Part shown: positions 16,330 through 28,260 of the stretch, piece by piece
Numbering within the stretch: the first letter of the stretch is position 1
How the letters are laid out: each line of letters opens with the position of its first letter
Source: Siphonodentalium dalli
Lineage: Eukaryota; Mollusca; Scaphopoda; Gadilida; Siphonodentaliidae
Assembly (NCBI GenBank): GCA_032622095.1
Contig: CP136069.1
Location: forward strand, 121,570,126-121,634,125
Length of the DNA stretch: 64,000 nucleotides
Direction of reading: 5' to 3'
The notes under the pieces: model-generated
Seen by the model: the letters and a program-made list of their open reading frames with translations, nothing else
Databases searched by the model: none
What the model was told of the DNA's origin: nothing
Program-made: the position numbers and the translations under genes

Positions 16330-16856
16330 TAGAGACCTTTCGCATAATGAACGACGACTCATAAGTAATACTTATAGGTACTATGTCACTATAATTTGTG
16401 TTCTTTATTTTAGTTGTCATTTTTCCATATTCGTTGTTTACGATTACAGGTTCGGATTTTCAAAAAAACTCACAAATACTTGATATATAGTAATAAGTTC
16501 GCGATCGTTTCTCAGCTCCTCGATGTTGGAGATGACCCTGATAGTATGTCCTTAAACTGTGATCACTATGTTGCCTTACTTTTTATCTATTAGTGTCAAT
16601 CAAGTCATTCGTTGCGGTGAAACTTACGCTTGCGAAGCACAAAGCTCTAAGCTATGACCTAATAACAGCATAATTAAGTTCAAAATACTCACGTAATCCC
16701 TTACTGCGAGTATATAGCAAGCACGATTGTCTCACAAACGGACTCGTTGTCGTCAATTCTACGAACAGGTTTTGGACCGTCCGAGAACAAAAATACGACA
16801 AAAATAGCTGTTCGTAATAATTATCTGTCTTTGTTCAACATGCGAAAGGTCTCTAT
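16330..16856. mobile_element. TIR element (family F) downstream of BarH copy 1
   Basis: It starts TAGAGACCTTTCGCATAATG and ends with the complement CATGCGAAAGGTCTCTA, for a total of 527 bp. Internal words (GTGTTCTTTATTTTAGTTGTC, TACGATTA, TAACAGCATAATTAAGT, TTTTGGACCGTCCGA) recur in the same order at 58530-58820 in intron 2 of BarH copy 2. It is non-coding. The target duplication is ambiguous because the flanks are AT-rich. Confidence 0.7.
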
Positions 16857-17756
16857 TATGGTTAGACCACGATAATTTGCAACTTATTATACGTTCATTA
16901 AAGTTACACGGTTCGATTTGACTCTAAATTAGTCAAACTTTCCTGAGGTAAATGTCAGCTTATCAGGCAACAACAAAATACTTGTAATCATGTGTATGGC
17001 ACATGCGTCCTGAATATACACAACAGAGTCCACCAGTTTTACGTTGAAAATGGTTGCAATATATCATCATTTAGAACGGTCTTTTTTATCTACTTCTTTT
17101 TGGGAAAATAAAGTATGGACGCACTTTATCATGTAGTGACGATCATTTGAATTCTACCTGTAAAGTTTCAGACCCGTGGCCCCATTTGGACATAACCAAC
17201 AACATGCGCCTAAACACTTGTCCACAATAAATCAAAAGACCACTGGGAGCCCAGTGTCAGGGTGTCGATCGTTGTGGGGAGCTATGGTTCAAATGGTTAA
17301 ACTTAGAGACGTTACCGATACCAATGGAAAACTTCGATGTAAGCGTTTAACTGACCCTGTATTCATAGGCCATCACATAGCCACTACGCGAGAGAAGGAG
17401 ACGAGCACTCTTACTCTATATTCAAATGTTATGGCATCCCTTTGGGAAGAGCATTCACATTTTGTGTCTATGCACTCGAAGTTTCGTTTTCCAGTGACGC
17501 CTGAAATTACGCTCCTGTTTTGTTACATCCCGGTGACTATAATAAGTCGACACTTTACTGCGGACTTAATATGTACAGAAAGAATTGTTTAGAAACGAAA
17601 ATGTGGATCATTAAAAAGCGTTCCTTGTTACCCTGTGAATACAAATAAAGAGCGTTTCTCTCAAGTTTCTGCTAAAAATTAAAATCACATGGAAAATAGC
17701 TATGACTTTGCAAAGATGTTTCCCATATATAGTATGTTATAGCATATGGACTCTGT
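16857..17756. other. Gene-free stretch
   Basis: A 138-codon open frame at 17176-17592 (+) has no recognisable domain, no supporting splice or promoter signal and random-looking composition. I do not call it a gene. AATAAA words at 17107 and 17644 are not linked to any identified transcript. Confidence 0.45.
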
Positions 17757-20700
17757 ACTAGCAGGGTTACCCGGCGTTGCACAAGTTAAATTGATGTGAA
17801 ACCCTCTGCTGTGGACAATTGGTGGGAACAGAGAATACTCTTGCTCAATATGTTACACGTATTCTCATATATTGTATATCCAAATGGCATCACAAAACGT
17901 CATTCTTATACACGGAATATCGCGTACTTCAAAAGTTATCATTTTAAAATCATAGAGTCGACGTGGTTGGAATTGACCTTTGTTTTTGTTTTTGTTATTG
18001 GTATCAAAACATGAACCATATAAATACATTAGTTCGCAAAAAGAAAAGACGTTTTACATAGAGATGTATAAATCAATCTAGTGGGTTAGACTAAGATTGA
18101 GGACACCTGATTATCATATATCCATGAAGATGTTTTAAAGACATGCATGTCGAGGTGGTCCTCTGTTCATGGTCTATACTGGCTATTCCCAGTTTAAAAT
18201 AAATGTTGTTATATATCGGCTGCATTTGCCCGACAGAGTGCGATTTAAGATGTTTATTTTAGACCATGAGTATGTTCTAAAAAATTAAATAACTCCTTTG
18301 TATCGGACAGATGTACCCTTGTCAGATCCTGAAAAGTCATTTGCTACTTCTCAATATAAACTATATTTGACTGCACACTGACCAGTGATTTAACAGGCCT
18401 TCTATACATTTCCATCTCTCTTGGCAAATTGTATCCTGAGTGGGACAGACTAAATGTGACCCGCCATATCAAATCCAGTCGTAAGTCGGGATTTTTTTTA
18501 CCCTGTGCCAATGCATTCTCTTATATATGCGAGTCGACCATATGTCGCCTCGCATATATAAGAGAATGCATTGGCCTAACAATTTTTTACAATTTTAATA
18601 ATTTATTCTTGTATTCTTTAACAATTTTATAATTTCACCCATACAGAGCCCCAGACAAACATGAGCAGATGACACTCTTCTATATGCTTCTATATATGTG
18701 TGGGGCTCCCTGCAGGGTAATGGATGTTTTTTATTTTATGTCCTAAAAATTGTAAGAAACATTTATTTAAAAAAAATGATAAAACATTGTTAGGCCAATG
18801 CACTCTCTTATATATGCGAGGCGACCTATGGTCGACTCGCATATCTAAGAGAATCCTCTGACGATTCAGGGTTCCTCATTTTGCAGGAATATATGCATCT
18901 CTTAAATATAATGATAAATATACGTTTAGTGCATTCTTCCATGTATCTGTTTTTGCTAGCTCACTATATGAATGCCCTGATTGTCGTCCCCATATAAATA
19001 TGAGAGTCGAGTTTGTGAAAAACTCATCAGAACGAATTATGGAGATGACTATATGAAAGGTTGGTGGATATATAGGCGACTACAACATTCTGTTCAATGT
19101 TATCGCCCCTCCTGTTTCCACCCCTGGCAAAAACGGCCCAAATGTGGCGTCTTTCAACCCACATGATTTGATTCCCCTATCACTGGAGAAGAACGTGTAT
19201 GAATTTGGTGCAAATTATTGTTAAACATATTTGTATCAGTTTTGGTGACCCTCTACTCCCCATTCATGACTCGAACGGCGCCACTTTTGACATATCTATA
19301 CCATGCCAATTAGACTCCTGATATCACTGAGAGGATTATCTTATTAAATTTAGTTCCCCCGTCTCTCACTAAAACGGCACCAATTTGGCGTCTTTAAATC
19401 ACACAGTTATAGATTCCTTTTTAATGGAGAAGAATATGTATCAATTTTGGTGGAAATCGGTGTTAAAATAGTTTTTGGTCAATTTTGTTGCCCCGTGCAC
19501 CCCCTCCGTGCACCCCTGATTCGAACAGCGCCATATCATTATGTATAAGTTTGGAAATTGGCGACAAAAAATATTTAATCACTGTTTGATCCAGTTGTCA
19601 TCTAGATGGTCCACCGTGAAGTATATAGAACACAGACAGACAGATAGACAGAAAGACAGAAATTCGCAAATATAGGCACCAATTGTGGTGTCTTTAGCCC
19701 ACACGATTTGATTACTCGTTTCATTGGAGAAGAACGTGTATGAATTTGGTGGAAATCGGCGCCAAACATATTTTTATCAGTGTTTTTGACCCGCCCCTCC
19801 CTATCCTTGACTCAAGCACACCACATCATTAAACCACACAATTAGAATAATTATGAAGTTGTCTATATATAAAATTGGTTGATATCGGCGACTAAACAAA
19901 TTTGTATATAATTTAGTGCCCCTCCCCCATCTCTCACCCAAACGGCACCAATTTGACATATTTAAACCACACGATGAGTTTCCTCGAATCACGGAGAAGA
20001 ATATTGATCAGTGTGGTAGAAATCGGCGCTAAAATACTTCTATCAAATTTGGTTTCCCTCTCCCCCTCCATGCACCATTGACTCGAACGGCCCCACTATT
20101 GACATCTTTAAACCACACAATTAGACTCCTGATATCATGGAGATGGTTGTGTATAAGTTTGGTTGTAATCGGCGACTAAACCATTTTTTATAAAATTTAG
20201 TGGCCCCCCCCCCCCCAATCTCTCATCCAAACCGCACCATTTTGGGCGTCTTTAAATCACATGATTAGATTCCGCGTATCATGAAGAAGAACGTGTGTCA
20301 AATTGGTGCACATCTGTGCTCAAAATATTTGTTATCAATTGTGGTGCCTATCACCCCTTAAGTGCACCCCTGACTCTTTTCCTGCCACTTTTGACATATT
20401 CAAAACACACCGTTAGATTCCTCATATCATGAAGATGATTATGTATACGTTTGGTGGTATTCGGTGACTAAACAAATTCTTATCAAATTTAGTGCCCCCA
20501 ATCGCTCGTCCAAACGGCACCAATTTGGCGTCGTTAACTCACACAATTAGATTCCTTGTATCACGGAGAACAATGTGTATACATTTGGTGGAAAATCAAT
20601 TTCGATTCCCTTCTGTATACCCTTACGTGCACCCCTGACTTGAACTTTGCCACTTTTGATATATTTAAACTACACCATTAGATTCCTCATACCATGAATA

Positions 20701-20930
20701 TTATTATGTATACGTTTGGTGGAAATCGGTGTCAACATATTTTGCTGCCCCTCCCCCTTATCTTCCCATGACAACCACATTAGAAAATTCTAACCCGCAC
20801 CATTATCTTTCTCGTAAAACGTTACCCCAGTCAGACCCCTTTGGTGCCCTCTACTGATGGCCCCCCGTGAATTTCTATAGAACACAGACAGACACACACA
20901 CACATTCGCAAATATAGATAAAGATTATCG
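17757..20930 (+). mobile_element. ACTAG-headed modular repeat element (about 285 bp modules), with insertions
   Basis: It starts with ACTAGCAGGGTTACCCGGCG, a head resembling those of the 40-44 kb array. From about 19100 to 20880 it holds about six degenerate copies of a ~285 bp module made of two half-modules. One half contains CGGCACCAATTTGGCGTC, the other GCCACTTTTGACATATTTAA. Each is followed by GGAGAAGAA/ATGATTATGTATA, TTTGGTGGAAATCGGCG and CCCCTCCC. Two GACAGACA-rich tails followed by TTCGCAAATATAG are present (about 19630 and 20890-20925). Nothing is encoded. A palindrome element (18455-18855) sits between the head and the modules. Confidence 0.6.
18455..18855 (+). mobile_element. Double-palindrome element (family C), core in orientation 1
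   Basis: After a leader (TGTGACCCGCCATATC...) comes a 66 bp palindrome at 18508-18573 (CCAATGCATTCTC...GCATTGG). A 221 bp core (18574-18794) follows, then a second palindrome from 18795 that is the inverted copy of the first. The second palindrome decays after about 18855. Compared with the copy at 63617, the core reads as the reverse complement while the leader is in the same orientation. Nothing is encoded. Confidence 0.8.
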
Positions 20931-21453
20931 ACACAACGTGTCCCTGCTTTGACATTATGTAGACATACTTTTAAAGTTCGAATGAGCCTTGTCTGATTAA
21001 TCAAACGATATTCTTGGATGCTGGTCTATTTGCAAATTGTATCTGAGGTAACCATATACGGTATAATTATGGAGCTAGTTGGCAGACTGAAGCCTCAAAT
21101 TAAAACTGATCCAACACATCAGTAAAATTACGGTTAGGTCAAGGTGATAAAAATAGGTAGAAAATCCGTGACAACCTTCTGTATACGGACTGTATATTAG
21201 TAATGCATGGGACGAGACTTTTCTTCAAAATGAACAAGTAAAACGCGTGTTCGTGGTAATTACATGTATAATCATGATATGGTGAAAACAAAGAAGGGCG
21301 TTTCGATGATATATGTGCGAAAAGTTATAACAGCTGACAATTCTGAGTAAGTTTTTGTTCTCGAGTATTTAAAGTTTGTATAAATGTATCTTCTCAAATT
21401 AGAACTGTTTCCCGGAAATGAGTAGCCAGATAATCGAAACAGAATCGTTTATA

Positions 21454-21683
21454 AATTCTGACTTTATAACTCCGAATTTTGACTTTGTAACTCAGAATTC
21501 TGACTTTATATTCTCAGAATTCTGCATTAAAACTCAGAATTCATTCTGACTTTATAACACATAATTCTGACTTTATAAATCAGAATTCTGACTTTATATT
21601 CTCATAATTTGGCATTAAAACTCAGAATTCTGACTTTATAACTCAGAATTCTGAATTTATATTCTCAGAATTCTGACTTTATG
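21454..21683 (+). repeat. Minisatellite, ~21 bp unit (AGAATTCTGACTTTATAACTC)
   Basis: About 11 copies of a unit of roughly 21 bp containing GAATTCTGACTTTATA are arranged head to tail. Variant units (TATATTCTC, GCATTAAAACTC) recur in the same order, giving a nested repeat of about 84 bp. Confidence 0.85.
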
Positions 21684-21689
21684 AGTAAA

Positions 21690-22710
21690 ATTTCTAACCA
21701 ATGTAAACGTTGTGTCAGGCACAAATTGATCAACTGCTGAAAATTTTGATGAAAGTTGTTGGGAGGGGTGGTTAGACACCAAACACCCCGCGTCTGTCCG
21801 CCACGTCCCTGCTTTCACGTATTATGTCCTGACTTTTAAAATGCGCTACCTAACATGAATATCGCCTACCTAACAATATCGCCTACCAAGTTTTGCAAGC
21901 TCAATGTTTAAGCCCTTCCCCGTGTTCTCAGCCTGGTGTTCACAGAGAAAACTAATATTAGATAAATCAAGAAATGACGTTTAGAAATTTGTTTTCTAAA
22001 TCACGATAATAAATACAAACTGCGAGTAATGAACCTTGCAGTTTTTCAATTATTCCATTATGCTATTCCATAGTTCCGCAGAATATATCATCGGCAGTTA
22101 ATACTTCGCCCATTTTGATTGGCTTTCTTTAGGCAAGTTCGCGCAGTGCACATCGGAGAGTAATCGGATTAGGTCGAGTCTGGTTACAAATCCGTTCAGC
22201 TAGTCGATACTATGATGCTAATATCTATTCAAGTGTCACGAAAAATCACGACAAACACTTTCGTTAATTTAATGGGAATAAATACTGGCATATGTCCCGG
22301 CGATTCAAGGTGTATTGATATAAAAATTAGAATTGAGAAAGTGTATATCATCTGCTGCGAAATTACCTGTACCCGCTTACTCATTCACCTGTGGGTGGTA
22401 AAATAGATTGGATTTATTAAGCCGGCATACGTGGGAGAACTACTCCAGGCGTGTAAGCACATATACAATGAGTTGACGTTTTGGTCAAAAGTCACATCAG
22501 GTCAAATGAAATTGATAACATGTGGAAAAACATCAATATATATACATGTATGTATATGTATGCTACAGTGGCCTATAACTGTTGACAGCCACAGTACAAC
22601 GGTTTGAATTCACTTTCTGTTTTACTAACGTCATTTCTTCTAATTTAGATACCCTCAGCACTACATCCATGTCTTGTCATTTGCCGTGGAAGAAAATATA
22701 ATACACCGGA
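21690..22710. other. Gene-free stretch
   Basis: No coding or RNA feature was recognised. A short direct repeat (CGCCTACC/TAACA near 21850-21885) and simple AT-rich runs are the only structure. Confidence 0.5.
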
Positions 22711-22716
22711 CCTACA

Positions 22717-23243
22717 CTAGATCATGTCATGAATCTCTACTCTAGGTTACAATACACCAAATACAAATTAGTAGAGTGATTTCCCCTGGGACCCCCAAGC
22801 TAGGATCAGCATAAAAAAAATTCTGGCAGCTGAATGGTCAATGATACATGGATGAAAAGTGCACAAACAAATGCACAAAAGTGTTTCCCGTCGAGAAACA
22901 TCAAATATAGCCACATGGTAAACGGCTATGGCTGTGCAAATGGCGAATAATTTATGGGAGGTGTTTGTGTTTTTTTCGATGTCATTTTTTTCTCAATTTT
23001 AAAGGTAGTGTGACGTTTGTCAAGCTGCAGTGTGATCCACCACGTTTACAAGTACTTTTGTGCACATTTCTGTGTGTCTAAAAGGATCTTCTTTAATTTC
23101 AAATACTCGTGCAGGGTCAAAGCTTTGCTGCGAATATAGGCCAGCGGGATTTGTTAACACTGAGGCCTATGTAAATCATTTGGTGTATTGTAACCTCTAG
23201 CTAACGCACGTTAGCCAGCGTAGAGAGTCATGCCATGATCTAG
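22717..23243. mobile_element. TIR element (family G), CTAGATCATG termini
   Basis: Left terminus CTAGATCATGTCATGAAT and right terminus TCATGCCATGATCTAG are complementary. A second inner pair (GGTTACAATACACCAAAT and ATTTGGTGTATTGTAACC) extends the inverted repeat to about 50 bp with one small insertion. There is no coding content. A solitary left-end fragment of the same family is at about 28420-28450. Confidence 0.75.
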
Positions 23244-23344
23244 ACTTTCACGTGCTCCAAGTTGTGTCCACGTAATTCTGAAGGATGGTTACGAAATGTC
23301 TATACACATATATGTTAACCGTTTCTAAACTAGATACTTATTGA

Positions 23345-23425
23345 CCAGCATTTCCCTCAGGAAATGTTCAGATAATAATTTCAACACACATGTCGTTTGT
23401 TGAACTTATTATCTTTATATATCAC
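23345..23425. repeat. Family B-like central hairpin
   Basis: GGAAATGTTCAGATAATAA and TTGAACTTATTATCT form the same central palindrome seen in family B elements at 55940 and 57571. Clear TTAA-bounded ends were not found here, so it is probably a decayed copy. Confidence 0.45.
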
Positions 23426-23674
23426 AGTGCACTTTAATGTGATAATTCTGATGAAAAATCGGGACAAGATTGTTCTAGACTCTATATATGACTTAAACAA
23501 ATACTTCAACGTAAAATAAAGTCCATATATTCAATACTTTTAATATTCCCAACCCGACACCATAAAACAACTATCTTTATTTCGATGGACAAAAATATTT
23601 ATTCCAAGGTGGGAAGTGCCTAAATTATACTAAGCTAGTTGGGGTCATGGCGCTACACGGATAAAGAATGAGTA

Positions 23675-24010
23675 ATGTATTAGTGCCCCTTCCAGTCATT
23701 TAAATTAACTATTTTTCACCTGTGATAAACATTACCCATTGCGTGACCCTCTCCTGGTGAAGTTACATCTGTCTTATAAGTTGACAATAAACGCTCTTTA
23801 TTACTAATTATTAATGCCTCTTTAAGTCATCTGAGGTCAGCGGCATTTATTCCCATGTCAAATTACGTCTCTGTGCCAATTTTCCCACATATCTTCTGAG
23901 GTGATAATGAGCGCTCTTCATTTATCTTCTATGTTAAATTAATGTATTAGCCCCTTTTAAGTCATCTGATATCAAAGGCACATACATGTATGCAAGTATA
24001 TTTCCCTGGT
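23675..24010 (+). repeat. Degenerate tandem repeat, three copies of about 130 bp
   Basis: Copies near 23680, 23815 and 23944 share TATTAGTGCCCCTT/TTAAGTCATCTGA(G/T)(G/A)TCA and a following TGATAA(T/A)(G/C)A(G/A)CGCTCTTCAT-like block. They have diverged considerably. Confidence 0.45.
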
Positions 24011-25587
24011 CATGTGACCCATGTGTACCAATTCCCCTACATATCGCCAAAGCATAAGCTGACTTAAAGTAATTATTCACCCAAAGGTTCGGGTACAAAA
24101 AAAATCTCCCAAGCGCAGAATGGAAAATAATATTGAGTAAATTGTTACCCTGTGATGAGTAAAAACATTGCTCAACATTGGGTAAAATTTACCTATAACG
24201 TTCGCATTGTGATATATGCACAATTGTGTTTGGTAAAATTATACTCAACGCGATTTAGAGTGCATGGTAACCAGAAAATTGATTTAAGAATTTCTGAATT
24301 AGTCTGTGTCAAATCGGAACGTGGATCTATAATAAACAAGATGTAGTATACATGTACATGTAGGTATCCGCTGATCCCAGTCAACATACTATAATCTCGT
24401 TCCTGATTATAGGGGCCTACGCATATAGTTTATACAAACTTTCATGTTGGGACTATGCACACATTACTATTAACATAAAAAAGGTCCTCGAATTTAGTAA
24501 AAAACTATGTCATAATTTCTCATTTAAAAGTGCCCCACGTCAAACATTTCTATATACTCTCGCCGTAGCGTTTATCGCGTGGTTATCCGGGATAATTATC
24601 GAATGGCCTGGGAATAGACCGATTCTCACAGGTATATAACCTGACCACTTCAATGTTTAATTATCCGCGCGCACGATATATCCCCGGTTTATTAAAACCC
24701 TCAGCCTTCCACGACACTGAGCCTGACAAATAATCCAATTAATTTTAAGAATGCACCATTCGATTTTCACGCTAAATTTGCCAAATTGTATGGATGCTAA
24801 CCGCATACCTGAACTCAGTGTGACAGCCAATAGGTGCAATGACTTTAATTGGATATATATCACCAATTGTCGTCACTGCTTATATATTGCACATTTAGTG
24901 TGGGAACGCTAGGCATATGCTAATCGAATCAAACTTTCTTTTGAGAAATGACACGAAGTACTCGAGTTATAAAGCCTCGTATTAATGTAGCCTATTGTAC
25001 ACTAATCGCGTCGATATGACAGAGTACTGCCCCTTTTCAAAGGGGTCTTTTGAAATTTCGTTGCATTGATACACTCCTCGCAATGTCTGCGAAAATTAAT
25101 GATCATTTTATTTTACATAATCTGCAAGTTTAGTAGCGGTCATTGTTATTTCAGTCGTGATTTAAGCAATTTAAAATTTCACTATTTTCCCATATACCTA
25201 TCGGGACTGTCTTCAATCTCGATAACTAATATGCAAGCACGTACGTTATCTATACAAAAGTGATGCGATCAATGATTGGGTGCTAATTTATATTCCAAAT
25301 TGACAGTACTGGCCCACCGTTAGCCGTTTCCGACATAACGTTCCCACAGGAAATATATTCAAGGCGATTAATCATCATGGCTAAAGTACGGTTATTTATA
25401 TATAAGAAGTTAATGTAGTGGGTGTGTGTGAATCGGTTCACACTATATAGACAAAAATTGGTCATAACACCAAAAATACCTTCATATATAAGACAATGTT
25501 CCTAACTCTTCGAATTGAGAATTTCCAGATGTCCATATATTGTGGCCAGAAATGCATTAATACAGGTAAAATAAAATATAACCTTAG
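24011..25587. other. Gene-free stretch
   Basis: No gene, RNA or clear mobile element was recognised. The open frames here are short and lie antisense to one another. Confidence 0.5.
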
Positions 25588-25847
25588 AATATTCGTATTC
25601 CTATGATATATAGTATAATATTCGTATTCCTATGATATATAGTATAATATTCGTATTCCTATGATATATAGTATAATATCCGTATTCCTATGATATATTA
25701 GTATAATATTCGTATTCCTATGATATATAGTATAATATTCGTATTCCTATGATATATAGTATAATATTCGTATTCCTATGATATATAGTATAATATTCGT
25801 ATTCCTATGATATATAGTATAATATTCGTATTCCTATGATATATAGT
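25588..25847 (+). repeat. 29 bp tandem repeat, nine copies
   Basis: The unit is TTCGTATTCC-TATGATATAT-AGTATAATA. The copies are almost identical: one has a C for T in the ATTCG word and one has an extra T in TATATTAG. Such homogeneity suggests recent expansion or active conversion. Confidence 0.95.
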
Positions 25848-26288
25848 TGTCCGAGGCTTGATAAGTGATGGCTTTTATGATACAACAGTTAATTGACTGA
25901 GTGTCAGTATCTTCAAATATTTGCATAGCCCGTCTGTGTGACATTAAATCCTGTTCGGTGATTGGTCAAAGTTCTGCCAATTGGGTCACCCGGTTTGTCG
26001 GTTCATACCACAATAACGCATATCGTAACACGAACACGACATCACAAATTGTTGGCCTAATCTGTCATAATAATTGGGCGTGCTTTTAAAGTTCAGCCAA
26101 ATTGCATCTGAATCCAGTTATTTATATCGACCACGTTATCGTTGCTAAGTGCTTGGAAATTTCATATTGTGTTGATTTAATGTGCCTTGTGGTCTAGTCT
26201 CAAAATTATCGGCAGATTTTGTGAAAATAAATAAGAAAACATTCAGCTTTATTATGGCAATAAATCACCAAAATGCCATAAAAATATA

Positions 26289-26450
26289 AGAAATGAATGT
26301 TGTGATTGTGTGTGTTGTTTGTTGATGCGGCGCTTTGGTCGTTGTGGGCACATTTAGTGAGAATCGCTTCGCTGTTTACATAATTTGCCCCAACTACCAC
26401 AGCACTGTATCACACAAAAACACACACAACCAATACATTCATTTCTTAAA
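26289..26450. repeat. Foldback, AAGAAATGAATGT termini
   Basis: AAGAAATGAATGTTGTGATT at the left is complementary, with mismatches, to AACCAATACATTCATTTCTT at the right. (TG)n/(CA)n-like stretches lie just inside both arms. Probably a small foldback element. Confidence 0.55.
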
Positions 26451-26748
26451 TGAAGTTTTGGTACAAACCGAAGAAATTGATACCCTATCCGATGTAACGG
26501 CAACAGTTAGAACGTGCACATACTTTGATGACGTTGTACTCTAACCACAATCGTAACTGCTATCCTTGAGTTTGCGAAACCTCTCAAAACATTACCCTGG
26601 AAACGGCCGAGTATCCTGATTCGTATATCTGGGAAAGTTTGTTATCTACTGATCGGCGGTAGCTGGTTCTATTATGGTGTGGAGTGATTTTTCCAGTGGA
26701 GCTATAATCTCCAGCGGACAACGTTGTGATACGGCAATGAATATTTTC

Positions 26749-27094
26749 TTAAAGGGGTACTCTACACTAAATCCAACCATTTATGGGACCATCTCCTTTT
26801 ACACTCAACAGAATATATGCAACAAATGAATGAATTTGAGCAATGGATTAGTTGAAAAATACACCCATGTGCTCTATTAACGATGTCAAAAACATGGTGA
26901 TTATAATGAATTTATGACTGGAGTCATATATTCATTGTCATTATAATTACCATGTTGTTTGTGTCGTCCATAGAGCACGTGCGTGTATTTTGCACTTATC
27001 CATTGCTCAAATTCATTCACTTGTTGCATATATATATATATTCTGTTGGGTATAAAAGGAGATGGTCCCGGATTAGTGTACAGTACCCCTTTAA
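26749..27094. mobile_element. TTAA-flanked family A foldback element, complete
   Basis: TTAA at 26749-26752 and 27091-27094 bound perfectly matching ends (AGGGGTAC...GTACCCCT). The halves form a near-complete inverted repeat, with AAATTCATTCATTTGTTGCATATA-type words and a central TTCATTGTCATTATAAT. TTAA target duplication is typical of piggyBac-mobilised elements; the mobilising enzyme is inferred. Confidence 0.85.
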
Positions 27095-27289
27095 AGCAAT
27101 GCAAGAGTACATTAAAACACCTGGTAATAATTCATATCAACCTATCAAAGCATTTTGTCCCTGATTGTTCTATGTACCGTAAACTTGTTTAACTTGTGCG
27201 ATAAACTTCAGAATAACCGAGCATCGATTGTTGAACATGTATATATAAAAATACTTACGAAATTCGGCATGTAATTGCACAACATATCC

Positions 27290-28260
27290 ACGTGCAAATA
27301 GCTTCATATAGGACCTAAATATTCACATTGGTCCACATGTAACTTATTTCTATTCTAAAATAAGCTCATATAGGACTGCTACCCGTTATTCCGTTGATTG
27401 GAGCGGCCGCAGTGAAAACACATTATAAAGAGCATTCATCTGGTACGTCGTGTCGTGTCGTGGCATGTAACCCATACTCCACAGGCAAGCATCTACTGAT
27501 TATTAAACACTCACAACCAAACTCAACAAACGCTCTTCAGCGGCACTATGGCAATCAAACGTGGGTTGTAGGAGAGGGCTTACAGCCCTTTCAAATCTTC
27601 CCGGGGGGATCTTCCCAAACCCAAACTCCATCGTGTCGATGGAAACAGTAGATTAAATAGTGCCTATATATATGACCTTATTTCGAATTGAAATAGCTCA
27701 TGTGCGACTGTTTTGATCGTGTCCCATTTACGTTCACATTTCGTGTGTTTGAAATAAGTTCTATATGAGCTTATTTACGGGTGAATAGGATGAATTGCCA
27801 ACATATCCTCATGCAAATAGGTTCATATTGAACGTATTTCAAAAACCCAAATACGCCCATATTGTCATTATTTGAATCTGAATTACGCTCTATATAAACG
27901 TAAATTGGACACGAAAACCGTATATTCTGAATATATAAGTCGTGAATAAGTACATAATTAGCGTAAACCCGTTATTCCATTTAATGGTGCGGGCAGCAAT
28001 GAAACCACATTATATAAAGAGCGTGGATCTGGTAAGTCGTATCGATGAAAACATTTAGATTAAATAATGCCAATATGGGCGTGTTTAGTATGGGGGGGGG
28101 TCATATTATTTGTAATCTGAATACGCTCATATACGACTGTTTTTGTGCCCCATTTACGTTCATATAGAGCGTAATTGAGATTCAAATAATGCCGATATTG
28201 GCGTATTTGGGTTTTTGAAATACGTTCAATATGGACGTGTTTACAAGAGAACAGGCTGAA
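27290..28260. repeat. Cluster of family D repeats in mixed orientation
   Basis: The AAATAAG, GCGGCCGCAGTGAAAACAC, CGTTATTCC and ATTACGCTCTATATAAACGTAAAT words of family D occur several times here in both orientations (about 27290-27450 and 27660-28260). The elements appear nested or rearranged. A G-run (GGGGGGGG) lies at about 28093. The open frames across this region are repeat translations, not genes. Confidence 0.5.

Noticed and set aside
17176-17592. 138-codon + strand open frame
   Set aside because: No domain, no low-complexity protein signature, no splice or promoter context; composition looks random.
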